Positions 44,983 through 55,040 of a stretch of DNA of 64,000 nt are shown here, one piece after another. A model generated the notes under the pieces. That model had not been told where the DNA came from and did no database searches. It saw nothing but the letters and a program-made list of their open reading frames with translations. Source of the stretch: Magnaporthiopsis rhizophila (taxonomy: Eukaryota; Ascomycota; Sordariomycetes; Magnaporthales; Magnaporthaceae); NCBI GenBank assembly GCA_003049465.1, contig PYSS01000071.1:134279-198278 (forward strand). Reading direction: 5' to 3'. The position numbers and the translations under genes are program-made. Position 1 is the first letter of the stretch. The number at the start of each line of letters is the position of its first letter.

Positions 44983-46410
44983 ATGGATTCCTCTCTGAGG
45001 GACAGTCTGCTCTTCTCCCCGACCATGGTCAACCAGACAACGTCTGCAGTCAGGACCCAGTCCACTCCCGTCTTCGCCCTGCTCACAACCAGCACCCCGA
45101 CCAAGACCCGGGCAGCCATGGAGAGCAGGAAGGTGCTCGATATACTCAGTCTCATGTCGCCGCCCGAGCTGCCTCCGTTCGAGACCTTCAGCCAGAGCGC
45201 GCTCTCGGCCACCCCCACCGTGATGCGCCCCGAGTCCGCCTCCCAGTCCGACGAGAGGCGGACGGGCCCCGACCCGCCCCTGTCGCCACCCATCTCGCCC
45301 CTGGCCAAGTCGACAAACACCATCGATCCGGCGCCGCGCGAGAGCCCTCAGAACGATCCGATCCTCTACCCTGTCGTCGCCGAGGTCTCGCCCACCCCTT
45401 CGCACCAGCCGCTGTTCAAGGCTGCGGACGATGCGTCGCCTGTTGCTGCTGCGCCGGTGGTCGCCGAGGCCAAGAGGAGCGTCGACCAGCATGTCGCCTC
45501 ACGCCCAGCCTATCTCTTCAAGGTCACTTCGCCGCCGGAGCGCGAGGAGTACGAGCTGGCGCTTTACTTCAAGTCGTCAGTCATGGAGAGTTACACGCAG
45601 AACCCGAGCGCCTGGCTGCGCAAGGAGCGCGCCATCCTAATGGCGGACAAGCGGGCCAGCATCAAGGCGGCCGAGGCCAGGGCCAAGTTTCAGCCCATCC
45701 TGCCGGCCAAGACGAAGCGCCTGGCGCCCACGCGGGTCACCAAACCGAAGCCCCTCCTCCCGACCTACAAGCCCCTAGCCACCGCCGCCGCCAGGGGCAA
45801 CTACTCGTACCCACCCTCCTCCCCCTCGGGTCCCATTGCTGCGGCACGTCACCAGCAGAGGCTGCCTCCTCACTCGGGACCCCTGCCAAAGACGGGCACC
45901 GAGGCTGCCCCTCCCCGCCAGCGGCGCGAGTCGGCGGCGGCGCTGCTGCGTAGGAGGCTCGCCAGCATGAGCCCCGAGCCGCGCGGGGGGCGAGGCTACG
46001 TCGGGGCCGCCAACGGCAAGGCTATGGGCCAGAACCGTGAGGACAAGGACTTTGCGGCGCTGCCCGACTACTGCCCGCCGTTGTCGTCGCTGCCCCCGAA
46101 CCGGCCCAACTGCCTCAAGGTGGATTGGAAGGGCAACGCGCTGGACTTGTCAAACGATCCGCATGTGCACCGGCTGCACCCGGACGAGCAGCTGCTGGCG
46201 GCGGCCCTGCGGCTGGACTGCGCCACGTATCTGACGAGCAAGCGGCGCATCTTTATGCGGCGGCTCGAGTGCGCCCGCATCGGCAAGGAGTTCCGCAAGA
46301 CGGACGCCCAGCAGGCCTGCAAGATTGACGTCAACAAGGCCTCCAAGCTCTGGACGGCCTACGACCGGGTGCACTGGCTGGACATGGTCTGGATGCACAA
46401 GTTTCTGTGA
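44983..46410 (+). CDS. SWIRM-domain protein (FUN19/Laf-like)
   Basis: Single-exon frame. The ATG at 44983 gives MDSSLRDSLLFSPTMVNQ, 475 aa; an in-frame ATG at 44962 adds seven residues and is less likely. Residues 1-330 are Ser/Pro-rich and disordered, with RVTKPKPLLPTYKPL and basic patches suitable for nuclear import. The C-terminal ~115 residues are a SWIRM domain: LPDYCPPLSSLPPNRPNCLK, LDLSNDPHVHRLHPDEQLLA, LRLDCATYLTSKRRIFMRRL and RKTDAQQACKIDVNKASKLW. SWIRM domains occur in chromatin proteins; fungal Fun19/Laf1/Laf2 relatives associate with histone deacetylase complexes. The domain ends at the C-terminus (VWMHKFL), as in those relatives. The very long 5' intergenic region may reflect complex regulation. 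Confidence 0.87.
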   Translation: MDSSLRDSLLFSPTMVNQTTSAVRTQSTPVFALLTTSTPTKTRAAMESRKVLDILSLMSPPELPPFETFSQSALSATPTVMRPESASQSDERRTGPDPPLSPPISPLAKSTNTIDPAPRESPQNDPILYPVVAEVSPTPSHQPLFKAADDASPVAAAPVVAEAKRSVDQHVASRPAYLFKVTSPPEREEYELALYFKSSVMESYTQNPSAWLRKERAILMADKRASIKAAEARAKFQPILPAKTKRLAPTRVTKPKPLLPTYKPLATAAARGNYSYPPSSPSGPIAAARHQQRLPPHSGPLPKTGTEAAPPRQRRESAAALLRRRLASMSPEPRGGRGYVGAANGKAMGQNREDKDFAALPDYCPPLSSLPPNRPNCLKVDWKGNALDLSNDPHVHRLHPDEQLLAAALRLDCATYLTSKRRIFMRRLECARIGKEFRKTDAQQACKIDVNKASKLWTAYDRVHWLDMVWMHKFL

Positions 46411-48033
46411 TTTCCATGCCTCTCTCCCTTTCCTCCCGTCTCATTCGATTCCTTACTACGACGTCTACCCCATGACACTAGGCACATCTCCTATCCCTAT
46501 TTATGAGCATGTTGGGTTCGTTTTATATCAGGTGCCACGTACTGTGTTTTTTTTTTTTTTTTTTTTACTCTCGGATGGATTGCATTGGTCGGTTGGTTTA
46601 CGGTATGGGCTCGGACGGATGGGCTTTTCCTTTGCGATTCACAGACATCATACCCATGGATACACCATCATCATGGTCATCCTCAGAACCAGCCTTGTTC
46701 CGGCTGTTTTTTCTTTCTCCCGCTGACAAAGCCTGGGACCGACCCAGCAGAGATTGTTTGGTTGGTTGCGATTTAGGATTTCCTTTTGTCCCACCATCAT
46801 CCACAGTTTTGCCTCACAGCACATGTCATCGTCATCATCAAAGCATCAAGGGGGCTCTATCTTTGACAAATAATGATACCCGGAGCTGCGCACGACCACT
46901 AAACGAACAACACCCGCGTCATTCTACACCCCAGTTTCGCCCGTTTACGTGTCACTCCACTCTTCTATTATTTTTTTTCCATTTTCGCTTGGCTCAGGAT
47001 AGGATTTTGTATAGCTCTCCTCGTGCAAGGTCGGATTTGCACTTGTCTTCTACAACACCATCGGCCTAGGCCTCCTGTTATATGTTGCCCGCAAGAGGGC
47101 TTTTTTTTTCTTCTTTGGTCTACGGCTTCCTTCACCAGCGAGATTGGAATCAGGCGCGACAACAGGGTTTGGACTGTCGAGTGTACATACAAGGCTCTGC
47201 CACTTCCGAGGCATTCCCGAGAGAATCGAACCCTGTTGCAGACCGGAACAAAAGTGGCCGATCTCGTGCCAAGCCGACGACGACAAGCAAAGCTATGCCT
47301 GGCCTGCCGCTCGGAAGCGAGGCGCGGTCTACCCGTGTGCCGTGGAACCTGAACGAGTTTAACCGGCCCGGAGGCAACATCACCATCCGCAATTTATCCC
47401 GATATTGGGCTATATCATTCCCCGCTATAGAGTGTGGGAGACATGAAAAAAGGGTGGCAGCTTCGTCCACGCGACCTTGAAAAAGTCCGAGCCTCATCAG
47501 CGCAGGGCATGTAACTATGCACTTACCTATGTATTCGACTTGGAACCGGAAGGTCCTAGGCTTTGGCCAGCGACGAGTGCGTGAGCGAGTCAATAAGCTG
47601 TTTTCCTCCGGCTTACTTCCTCCGGCTTACCGGATGCCTATCTGCATCAAGAGGCCACTGGGTGCTGGGGATCGACGGCATGTCGCCCGCTACCCGCAAT
47701 ATAAAATAGACAAAGGACATCCCACTCCCCCATGTCCCCGTCCGCGAATGACGCCCCGCGATCCGCCGGCACGGGTTCGTTTCCCCACGGGGATACTCTC
47801 CCCGCCGCAGTCACACCTTACCATCACCACAAGCCCCGGACTCGATTGGGCCAAGTGCCGAGACGGGGACCCGCCGATGCATTTTGATTCCAAACATGTG
47901 TTTATACAAATCCCTCGTTGAGATGTGATGTGGGCACCACTGTCAATATCGGGGGTGGCTCTGCCGTCTGCCGTTGTTGCCGTGGTCAGCCGGCCTGCAA
48001 ACCAAAGCGGCCTAGTCCGGACAGAGGGTTGCT
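46411..48033. other. 1.6-kb intergenic region
   Basis: 3' flank of the SWIRM gene and upstream region of the LPMO. T-rich tracts near 46550 and 46970. Short frames only. A GGGTTCGATTCTC (minus strand, near 47226) was examined as a tRNA B box and rejected. Confidence 0.5.
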
Positions 48034-48041
48034 CTATATAG
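48034..48041 (+). promoter_or_regulatory. TATA box of AA9 LPMO
   Basis: CTATATAG about 105 bp upstream of the ATG at 48143, with a C/T-rich leader after it. This is the layout expected of a strongly inducible cellulolytic gene. Confidence 0.6.
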
Positions 48042-48142
48042 ACCCTGTTCCCCTGCCCCCGAGTCTCTCGTTCTCCGGCTTGGCTCGGCTCAGTTCCCAT
48101 CCCATCCACACCTCCCTCCCCCAGATACGGACACGGACAAAC

Positions 48143-48947
48143 ATGAGGCTCGACATCCTCACCTCCCTGGCGGCACTAGCCCCCCTGGCAGCCGCCCACG
48201 GCGCCGTGACCAGCTACGAGATCGGCGGGACGCGGTACCCGGGGTACGAAGGATTCTCGCCCAACCAGTCGCCCAAGACGATCCAGTTCCAGTGGCCCAA
48301 CTACGACCCCGTCATGAACCCGTCCAGCTCCATGATGCGTTGCAACGGAGGCACCAAGGCCGACCTCTTCGCGACCGCCAAGGCGGGGACCAACATCACC
48401 GCCTTTTGGAAGCAGTGGACCCATGCACAGGGCCCCGTCATGGTGTGGCTGTACCGGTGCACGGGGGACTTTGGGTCATCTTCCTGCCGCGGCGACGGTA
48501 AAGGGTGGTTCAAGATCGACGAGATGGGCATGTGGGGTGGGAAGCTCAACTCGGAGAACTGGGGCACGGCCATCGTGCTGAAGACGGGAAAATGGAGCTC
48601 CAAGATCCCGTCCAACATCCTGCCGGGCAACTATCTGATCAGGCACGAGCTGCTGGCCCTGCACCAGACAAACACGCCCCAGTTCTACCCCGAGTGCGCG
48701 CAGATCCAGATCCAGGGCGACGGCAACGCGCAGCCGCCGGACCAGTACAAGTTTTCCATCCCGACCTATGCGCCGATGAGCGACCCAGGGGTGAGGGTGA
48801 GTTTGCATGCAGGAAGGACGAGAGGAGCGTGTGTGTGAGATGGCTTTTGCTGACCTGGTGATGATGGGGTGTTAGATTGATATTTACAGCTCCAAGGCCA
48901 CGACGTACCAGATCCCTGGAGGACCGATCTGGGACGGGTTCAGATAG
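48143..48947 (+). CDS. AA9 lytic polysaccharide monooxygenase (secreted, single domain)
   Basis: Exons 48143-48796 and 48876-48947 with a 79-nt intron (GTGAGT, CTGACC branch); 241 aa. The signal peptide MRLDILTSLAALAPLAAA is cut before His19, giving the mature N-terminal His (HGAVTSYEI) needed for the copper brace. The second copper ligand is His94 in WTHAQGPVMVWLY. The conserved His168 (RHELLALH) and the axial Tyr182 with its ECAQIQI context (QFYPECAQIQI) complete the active site. N-glycosylation-type NIT is present. No CBM or linker: it ends soon after IDIYSSKATTYQIPGGPIWD. AA9 enzymes oxidatively cleave cellulose and some hemicelluloses using copper and H2O2/O2 with an electron donor. All key residues are intact, so it should be active; regioselectivity cannot be read. 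Confidence 0.95.
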
Positions 48948-49971
48948 GCGGAGGCTGCCGGAGTGAAGCTTCAACAAGCCGGGATAGATGCATAGCAGCA
49001 GCGATATAGGGTGCGACGCTGTTTAAAATAAAGCATTGTTACAACCGGCCCCAAAGAGGAAAGAGCGTGGGCCGCCTGGGGTAAAGCATCCTCACAGACA
49101 GATGGCACGGACGAAATGGATCCATGCCATCAGGATACCTAGCGCAAAGCTGTTCGACCGAAGCGCTGGTTGGCCAGTGACGACGTGGTGGTACGAGTCG
49201 GTCACAAGCGAGGCTTTCTCACAGGCCTTTCGTTGAGGTGGTCTGGCAGTGACGTAGACCTGTTTGACAGGAAGAATACAGAGCCGAAAATAACCCGTTT
49301 TAGGAAACAGCTTGAACAACGAGAATGGTGGCAGCAGCACACGTGACGACGCGGAGCGTGGCTGAGGCATTCCCACATCGATGCAGACTCCTTCTCTCCT
49401 TTGCATTCGAGGTCGACTCTTGCTCCCCATGCCAACGTGCTACACTATACCTGCCGCCAACCGCGCCCAGCAGCGTCGCATCGGCGTCCACCCACCCGCA
49501 GCGCCATCGCCCAGCAGCGGTCCCACCTCGCGTGCACCGTTGATCTCCTGCAGCGAGCGGGTGGCTGCGGCCGCAGCCCTCGTATTGGGCAGCCGTGGCA
49601 GACCTGCATGTTTGCCACGAGGGGGCCCTGGCGGTAACGATCCAAACGAATCCCTCGGTTTCCTGCCGCCGGGGTCGGACAAGGACTGCGGTGCTACGGC
49701 AGGCGCGATGAGACGCGTCCTAAAGGAGAGTGCTGATGGTGCATCCTTCCTGGATCAAAAAGTGCTTAGCTGCATTGACCTCGCTCTCGCCCCTCGGATT
49801 TGGTTTTTATTCTCCTCGCTCTTTTACTCTTCCATCACAACACCGACACCGTTTTAACCATTCAACTTCGCGGTTCGCTTTTTTTTTTTTTTTGGAACAC
49901 AGTCGCTCGCTTTGAATCGCCTACGGTTTCCATTACCTTCACGACATTTGACATCTCACCACACAAAAACG
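48948..49971. other. 1-kb intergenic region
   Basis: LPMO 3' flank and promoter/leader of the eqolisin-like gene (T-rich run at 49880-49895 just before the ATG). A 158-codon frame at 49381-49857 has no domain and is not called. Confidence 0.5.
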
Positions 49972-50865
49972 ATGAAGTTCACCGTCGTCGCCACGGCCGC
50001 CCTGGCCGCCACCGGGGCGAGCGCCAACATGCTCAAGAGCTACTCGCAGCATCGGCCCCAGAAGCACCAGGTGGCGCGGTCGCCGATGCCGCAGCAGCAG
50101 CAGCAGGCCAGCAGCATCCTTGCCCTCAAGAGCGCCAAGTTTGCTGCTGCCGCCGCCGGCGACGAGCAGCAGCAGCAGCAGCAGTCGGTTGTTGGCGGCG
50201 CCACCATCGCGGCGAGCAACATCGTGTCGGCGACCGGCACGTTCCAGGTGCCCCAGGCCCGACAGCCGACGCAGGGCCCGACGGGCAACAACCCCATCAC
50301 GTACGGCGCCGCGTTCTGGATCGGCATCGACGGAGCCAAAGCCTGCCCGTCGGCCTCGCTGCGTGCCGGCGTCGACATCTTCTGGGACCCCGAGGGCACG
50401 TCGTACAACGCCTGGTACCAGCTGGCTCCCGGTCGGTCCGTCGATTTTTCCGGGCCCCTCGGCGCCGAGCCGGGCGACACGGTCAGGATCACGGCCAAGG
50501 TCAACGGCACCACCAGCGCCGCCAGCGTGACGTTTGAGAACCTGTCGACGGGCCTGCAGGCGACGCAGACGTTTGACGCCGCCAACGGCGTGGGCCAGCT
50601 GTGCCGCCGCGAGGCGTCGTGGCTAGTCGAGGACTTTGTGCTGGAGCAGTCGACGGGCCTGCCGGTGCCGCTCGTCGATTTCAACACCACCACCTTCTCC
50701 GACATGGCCGCCACGGCCGGGCTGGCGGGCGAGGCGCCGTCTAGCGTCGACATCAACGCCGCCGTCATTGTCGACATCCACCAGGACCAGCAGGGAGGCC
50801 GGCTGACCGACTGCTCGCGGACGGGCGCCGAGCTGGTGTGCAAGAGGATTTTCGGGACCGCCTAG
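49972..50865 (+). CDS. Eqolisin-like (peptidase G1) secreted protein, catalytic Gln replaced by Arg
   Basis: Single exon, 297 aa. Signal peptide MKFTVVATAALAATGASA, a Gln-rich prosegment (QQQQQ runs near residues 40-70), then the G1 fold: ASNIVSATGTFQVPQA, AAFWIGIDGAKACPSASLRA, VDIFWDPEGTSYNAWYQLAP, GDTVRITAKVNGTTSAASVT, FENLSTGLQATQTF and LCRREASWLVEDFVLEQ. G1 peptidases are acid-active extracellular proteases using a Gln/Glu dyad. At the Gln position (family LQ[TA]G[VF]D) this protein has Arg131 (SLRAGVD). The Glu of WLVEDF (Glu220) is kept, but the preceding family AEW Glu is Ser (ASW). It may therefore be a non-catalytic or altered member. Cys residues for the disulfide near the C-terminus (LTDCSRTGAELVCKR) are present. 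Confidence 0.88.
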   Translation: MKFTVVATAALAATGASANMLKSYSQHRPQKHQVARSPMPQQQQQASSILALKSAKFAAAAAGDEQQQQQQSVVGGATIAASNIVSATGTFQVPQARQPTQGPTGNNPITYGAAFWIGIDGAKACPSASLRAGVDIFWDPEGTSYNAWYQLAPGRSVDFSGPLGAEPGDTVRITAKVNGTTSAASVTFENLSTGLQATQTFDAANGVGQLCRREASWLVEDFVLEQSTGLPVPLVDFNTTTFSDMAATAGLAGEAPSSVDINAAVIVDIHQDQQGGRLTDCSRTGAELVCKRIFGTA

Positions 50866-51143
50866 TGGAATGCCATCCTCCTGCTGAGGGCTGCTCATTG
50901 CCATCGGGTATCGGGGCCGGGCGAAGGGTGTGATCGGGATTAATAATACAGACGGGAAGCTTTTTTTTCTTCCTTTTTTTTTTCCTTTTTTTTGGTATTA
51001 CCACGGTATGGCCTGTAGGGGCGTTTGCTGCTGGTTCCTGGGCAGACAATAGTCTTGCCGAGATGTGTTTTGGCCCCCCGTCTTACGTCGGCGTGCGCGT
51101 ATTGCGTATTACCCAATAGATACTCCCTCACGACGCCGAGCCA
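50866..51143. other. Short intergenic region
   Basis: T-rich runs at 50961-50995 (TTTTTTTTCTTCC type), probably the 3' end of the eqolisin-like transcript. No gene. Confidence 0.45.
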
Positions 51144-51455
51144 ATGGCAAAGAACATATTAGATTTGTTGGATGGTCTGATTCCAAAGTCTGTCATGCAG
51201 AGTGCGCGGCGTGCTCCGTTACCGGCAAACTCGGAGCAGACAAAGATGACTGCTCGTCCTCCGCGGACATCACGGCTATATATAGATCAGTACGAGTCAC
51301 CCGGGGCTGGTAGTGAGATAGATTTAACTGGTGAAAGGCTACCTATAATAACCCCTCTTGCTGCTCGCATTGCCGCGCTGCGTGACTTGGGCGTTGTAAA
51401 GTCTGATCAGAGGCCAACACGTTTTATATACAGACGGATCACACGGCCCAAGACC
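51144..51455 (+). other. Compositionally distinct in-frame extension / promoter of PaiB-type gene
   Basis: 104 codons without a stop, in frame with the PaiB-type gene, beginning MAKNILDLLDGLIPKS and ending TRFIYRRITRPKT. Codons here end mostly in A/T (ATA, TTA, GAT, GGT), in sharp contrast to the C/G-ending codons from 51456. A TATA-like CTATATATAG lies at 51276-51285. It is either upstream promoter/5' UTR that happens to be open, or a segment of other origin fused in frame. Confidence 0.45.
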
Positions 51456-52271
51456 ATGCATCTCCATCCCAAGCACGTCGAGCCCCACGTGCCGACCCTG
51501 CGGCAGCTCATCAGAGACAACCCGCTCGGGGTGCTAGTCACGGCGCTGCCGTCGCCCAACCACTCGACGATCCAGTGCACGCATATAGCATGGATCCTGG
51601 ACGTGGCCGACGAGGCGGACGAGGCCGAGCTGGGCACGCTCCGCGGCCACCTGGCACGCATGAACCCGCACAGCAAGGCCCTGGCCGAAGCCGTCGTCTC
51701 CTCCAACAGCAACAACAGCAACAACAGCAACAACAGCAGCGACGGCCGCCCAGCCAACGGCCCCATCGAGACCGAGGTCAGCGTCCTGTTCACGGCCACG
51801 GACCACGCCTACGTGCGCCCCCAGTTCTACGTGGCCACCAAGCCGACGACGGGCAAGGTGGTGCCGACGTGGAACTACGCGGCGGCACAGGCGTACGGGC
51901 GGGCGCGCGTCTTCTGCGACTCGGCCGACCCGGACACGACCGCGTTCCTGCGCCGCCAGGTGGACGACCTGTCGCGGCACGCCGAGGCGCACGTCGCCGG
52001 CCACACGGGGCCCGAAAACGGCAGGCCGCCGCCGTGGAAGGTGTCGGACGCGCCCGAGCGGTACGTTGAGCTGCTGAGCAAGAACATCATCGGCATCGAG
52101 ATCAAGCTTCACCGGCTCGAGGGCAAGTGGAAGATGAGCCAGGAGATGGGCGAGGACGACAGGAACGGCGTCGCTGCGGGGTTTGCGGCGCTCGGGACCG
52201 AGAACGGGGCGGCCATGGCTAGGATGGTGGAGGAGAGGGCTGCTCTGATGAAGAAGCCGGGTGCTGTTTAG
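51456..52271 (+). CDS. PaiB-type FMN-binding split-barrel protein
   Basis: From MHLHPKHVEPHVPTLRQLIR, which matches the usual start of PaiB/FMN_bind_2 proteins, the frame is 271 aa. Conserved blocks are NPLGVLVTALPSPNHSTIQC-type strand pairs, LRGHLARMNPHSKAL, VSVLFTATDHAYVRPQFY, GKVVPTWNYAAAQAYGRARV and NIIGIEIKLHRLEGKWKMSQ. A Ser/Asn insertion (SSNSNNSNNSNNSS) lies in a loop near residue 85. The family was named for Bacillus PaiB; the fold binds flavin, and fungal members have no firmly known role. A longer frame opens at 51144, but that part differs in composition and is not needed for the domain. Confidence 0.85.
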   Translation: MHLHPKHVEPHVPTLRQLIRDNPLGVLVTALPSPNHSTIQCTHIAWILDVADEADEAELGTLRGHLARMNPHSKALAEAVVSSNSNNSNNSNNSSDGRPANGPIETEVSVLFTATDHAYVRPQFYVATKPTTGKVVPTWNYAAAQAYGRARVFCDSADPDTTAFLRRQVDDLSRHAEAHVAGHTGPENGRPPPWKVSDAPERYVELLSKNIIGIEIKLHRLEGKWKMSQEMGEDDRNGVAAGFAALGTENGAAMARMVEERAALMKKPGAV

Positions 52272-52715
52272 GGTGAAGCAGCCCGGGTGGTGTCCTCGTA
52301 TTTCAACGCACGCCTACACGTTCAACTCTACTCCAATTCCTATAACTATAAATCCTGACTATAAAACATGAAAAAAGCAATTTATACGCATACAATTTTA
52401 TTTGAATTTTATAGATGATACGTTCACACGGACATGGCCTGGGGGTAGCCTTCAAACGGAGGCAACCAGGGCCGTCGATACTTTTTGTCCCCCACTGTGG
52501 CGGATCCCAAAGGAGATATTATAGATACGTCAGAGTCCGAGACAAAGAAGGCGCTGCTCACAAAACCCAGTCCCAAATCGCCGTGACTAAGCGTCTTCTG
52601 CCCCACGAATCCTTCACTCAACCATCACATTTCAACAAACCAATTCCCTCCTAATCCCCATCCCCAACACTACCCGGCCGCTCTGAATGCCGTCCTTGGG
52701 CGCAGCATCGCGGGG
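52272..52715. other. Intergenic, promoter of F-box/propeller gene
   Basis: AT-rich at 52330-52415, then the leader of the next gene. No gene seen. Confidence 0.5.
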
Positions 52716-54539
52716 ATGACGCTCAAGAGGCCGCGGGCCTCGCCCGAGGCGGCAGAAGAAGACGCGCGCGACGGGGCGATGCTGCAAGACCTACAGCCCT
52801 TTAAGAAAGCAAGACTCGACACTCCCTCGTTGACCCTTCCCTTCCCTGCCCAGCGCGACCGCATCTCCTGCCTCTCGGACGAGCTCCTCGTGCGCATCCT
52901 CTCTCTCCTCAACGTGCCCCAATTGCTCGACGTCTCGCTCGTGTCGCATCGCTTCGGCCGTCTTGCCTGCGACTCGCACCTCTGGAAGGCCCTCTACTAC
53001 GCTCGCTTTGTCCTCCCCCGCGCCCTTCGCATCCCCGGCTTCCGTGCCGACGGCAAGACAAAGACTGCCCAGCGACAGCAGCACAAGCTACACTATACCG
53101 GCCGCAGGGCTCTGTGGGCCGACGGCAGAAGAGGTGGGATCGTGCGCGACCACCACCTCGAGGCTGAGCACGTCAAAGGACGGCTCGCAAAGAAGAAGAC
53201 ATCCGCACAGGACGGCACAGAGGTTCAAGAGCCCGTCGACTGGAAGCGTCAATTCAGGCTTCGCCACAACTGGGCAAAGGGTAATTGCGCCGTCAAGGAG
53301 TTGAGGCTGGGCGACGGCAACAATAAGCAAACCCACCACAGGATGCTGGTCAAGGTGGTCGAGGGCATCGCCATCACGGCCGACGCCGAGTCGGGCCTGC
53401 GCGCCTGGGACCTCAAGACGCGCAAGATGATGGCGCAGACGTCGCTACAGCACCCCGTCACTGCCCCCGCCGCCCACAACAACACCAACGACGCAGGTGG
53501 GATGCCGTCGTGCCTCGCGGTAGACGACGACCTGGCCCCAGACGGCCAGACGCTTAGGATCGCGCTGGGCTTCTGCGACGGCAGCTTCGGCGTCTGGACC
53601 CTCGACGTCAAGCGAGGGGGGGAGGCAAGTGTTCTAGAGCCACAGTACAGACACGAGCCCTCGAGCAGCGGACGGCTCGTCGGCATGGCCTACTCGCACC
53701 CATTCCTGCTGACGGCGACCGAGTCGGTGCTTGTTTCGCTCTATGCCTTTGAGGGGCCCGACTCCGCCTCGGGGGCTGAAGCCAGCGGCAACAACAAGTG
53801 GCCGTCGCCGCATCTGCTGACCTCGCTCACATCACACACCTCCGAGCCGCCGCTGGCCCTCTCGGTCCGCAGGGCCGGGGCTACGACGACCATCGCGTCC
53901 ATCGCTTACACCGTCGCCACGCGGCAGGGGTGGTCCATCGGGGTGCAGGATCTGCACGTCAAGACGGGCACGCCCGACCAGCCGCCCGAGATGGGCTCGA
54001 CGCGCCTGGCGTACACGCAGCCCATGTCGACGGCGGGCAGCAGGCCACGGTGCCAGCAGCAGCAGCAGCAGCAAATAACACCCCCGTCATCGTCCGACGA
54101 CGACATGCCCGCCACGCCCGCAAACGACGACCGAGACTCGGGCCCCACGGCCCTCAGCTACACGCACCCGTACCTCCTCGCGACGCTGCCCGACAACACG
54201 CTGGTGCTGCACCTGGTCACGTCGTCGACGGCCTCGCTGGCCGTGTCGCGGGGGGTCCGGCTCTGGGGCCACACGAGCGGCATCTCGGACGCCGAGGTGA
54301 CGGCTCGGGGCCGGGCCGTCAGCGTCAGCGCGCGCGGCGACGAGATGCGCGTCTGGGAGCTCGAGGGGAGCAGCAGCTGCCGTGGTGGCCTCAGCGTCCA
54401 GGTCCGCGCGGCTAGGTCCCCGTCGGCCTCGGCCTGGGACGACCGGCGCGGCTGGGTCGGCTTCGACGACGAGATGGTGATTGTGCTCAAGGAGCGGGCG
54501 GATGGGGGGGATAGTCTTTTGGTTTATGATTTCACCTGA
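52716..54539 (+). CDS. F-box protein with WD40-like beta-propeller (Pof-type)
   Basis: Single exon, 607 aa. A basic nuclear-type segment (KRPRASPEAAEEDARDG, PFKKARLD) precedes a clear F-box at about residues 48-95: ISCLSDELLVRILSLLNVPQ, LLDVSLVSHRFGRLACDSHL, WKALYYARFVLPRALR. Basic residues and WKRQFRLRHNWAKGNCAVKE follow, then propeller-like repeats: EGIAITADAESGLRAWDLKT, LRIALGFCDGSFGVWTLDVK, RLVGMAYSHPFLLTATESVL, TALSYTHPYLLATLPDNTLV and VSARGDEMRVWELEG. A Gln/Ser/Asp-rich insert lies near residues 450-480. This resembles fungal Pof-type F-box proteins that bring substrates to SCF ubiquitin ligase. Start supported by the F-box distance; substrate unknown. Confidence 0.85.
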   Translation: MTLKRPRASPEAAEEDARDGAMLQDLQPFKKARLDTPSLTLPFPAQRDRISCLSDELLVRILSLLNVPQLLDVSLVSHRFGRLACDSHLWKALYYARFVLPRALRIPGFRADGKTKTAQRQQHKLHYTGRRALWADGRRGGIVRDHHLEAEHVKGRLAKKKTSAQDGTEVQEPVDWKRQFRLRHNWAKGNCAVKELRLGDGNNKQTHHRMLVKVVEGIAITADAESGLRAWDLKTRKMMAQTSLQHPVTAPAAHNNTNDAGGMPSCLAVDDDLAPDGQTLRIALGFCDGSFGVWTLDVKRGGEASVLEPQYRHEPSSSGRLVGMAYSHPFLLTATESVLVSLYAFEGPDSASGAEASGNNKWPSPHLLTSLTSHTSEPPLALSVRRAGATTTIASIAYTVATRQGWSIGVQDLHVKTGTPDQPPEMGSTRLAYTQPMSTAGSRPRCQQQQQQQITPPSSSDDDMPATPANDDRDSGPTALSYTHPYLLATLPDNTLVLHLVTSSTASLAVSRGVRLWGHTSGISDAEVTARGRAVSVSARGDEMRVWELEGSSSCRGGLSVQVRAARSPSASAWDDRRGWVGFDDEMVIVLKERADGGDSLLVYDFT

Positions 54540-54596
54540 GGGCGGCTACCTGATACCCGGGCTGGCTTTCTTTTTCTTTTTCACCCTACATTCGAT

Positions 54597-55040
54597 GCAG
54601 CCGAGCACGACGAGACGGCATTTTCACCTCACCTCCCTTTCTCCCTGGCCACTCGCTTTCACATTCTCACAAGGTGCGGACCTGCTTCGAGAAGCAGTCA
54701 TCTTTTGCACTCATACCCAGTCCACATTTTCTACACCGTTCATACTGGGCGCGGCCCAGCACGCGAGAAGGCATCTACACTTTGCCCGGCCCATGGCTAC
54801 TCGCTTTCACTTTTTTCCCAAGATGCGCACTTGAAAGGCAGTTTTTCTTATTATTTATACCCAACCTAGCCTTTTCTGCATCTTTCATATTGGCCGCGGC
54901 CCAGCACCCGAGAATCCATCTACACTTTTGCCCTTGCCCACGGCAATTCGCCCTCACATTTTCTCGAGATGCACACTTTTGCTCAGAAAGGCAGTTTCTT
55001 CATTATTTATACCCGGCCTAGGCCTCTTCTGCATATATAT
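54597..55040. repeat. Tandem repeat, about 145-bp unit, 3 copies
   Basis: Units start at 54597, 54751 and 54896 with GCRGCCCAGCACGCGAGAAG-like sequence and share ATCTACAC, CCACTCGCTTTCAC, AAAGGCAGTTT and TTATTTATACCC. Diverged single units recur at about 55515-55690, 56226-56350 and 56380-56460. An (AT)n run follows at 55033-55052. Confidence 0.8.

Noticed and set aside
47205..47240. tRNA-like B box GGGTTCGATTCTC on the minus strand
   Set aside because: The T-arm stem pairs poorly, and no anticodon arm, A box or acceptor stem could be placed upstream.
49381..49857. 158-codon frame between the LPMO and eqolisin-like genes
   Set aside because: No domain, biased composition and overlap with other frames; it fits promoter and leader sequence.
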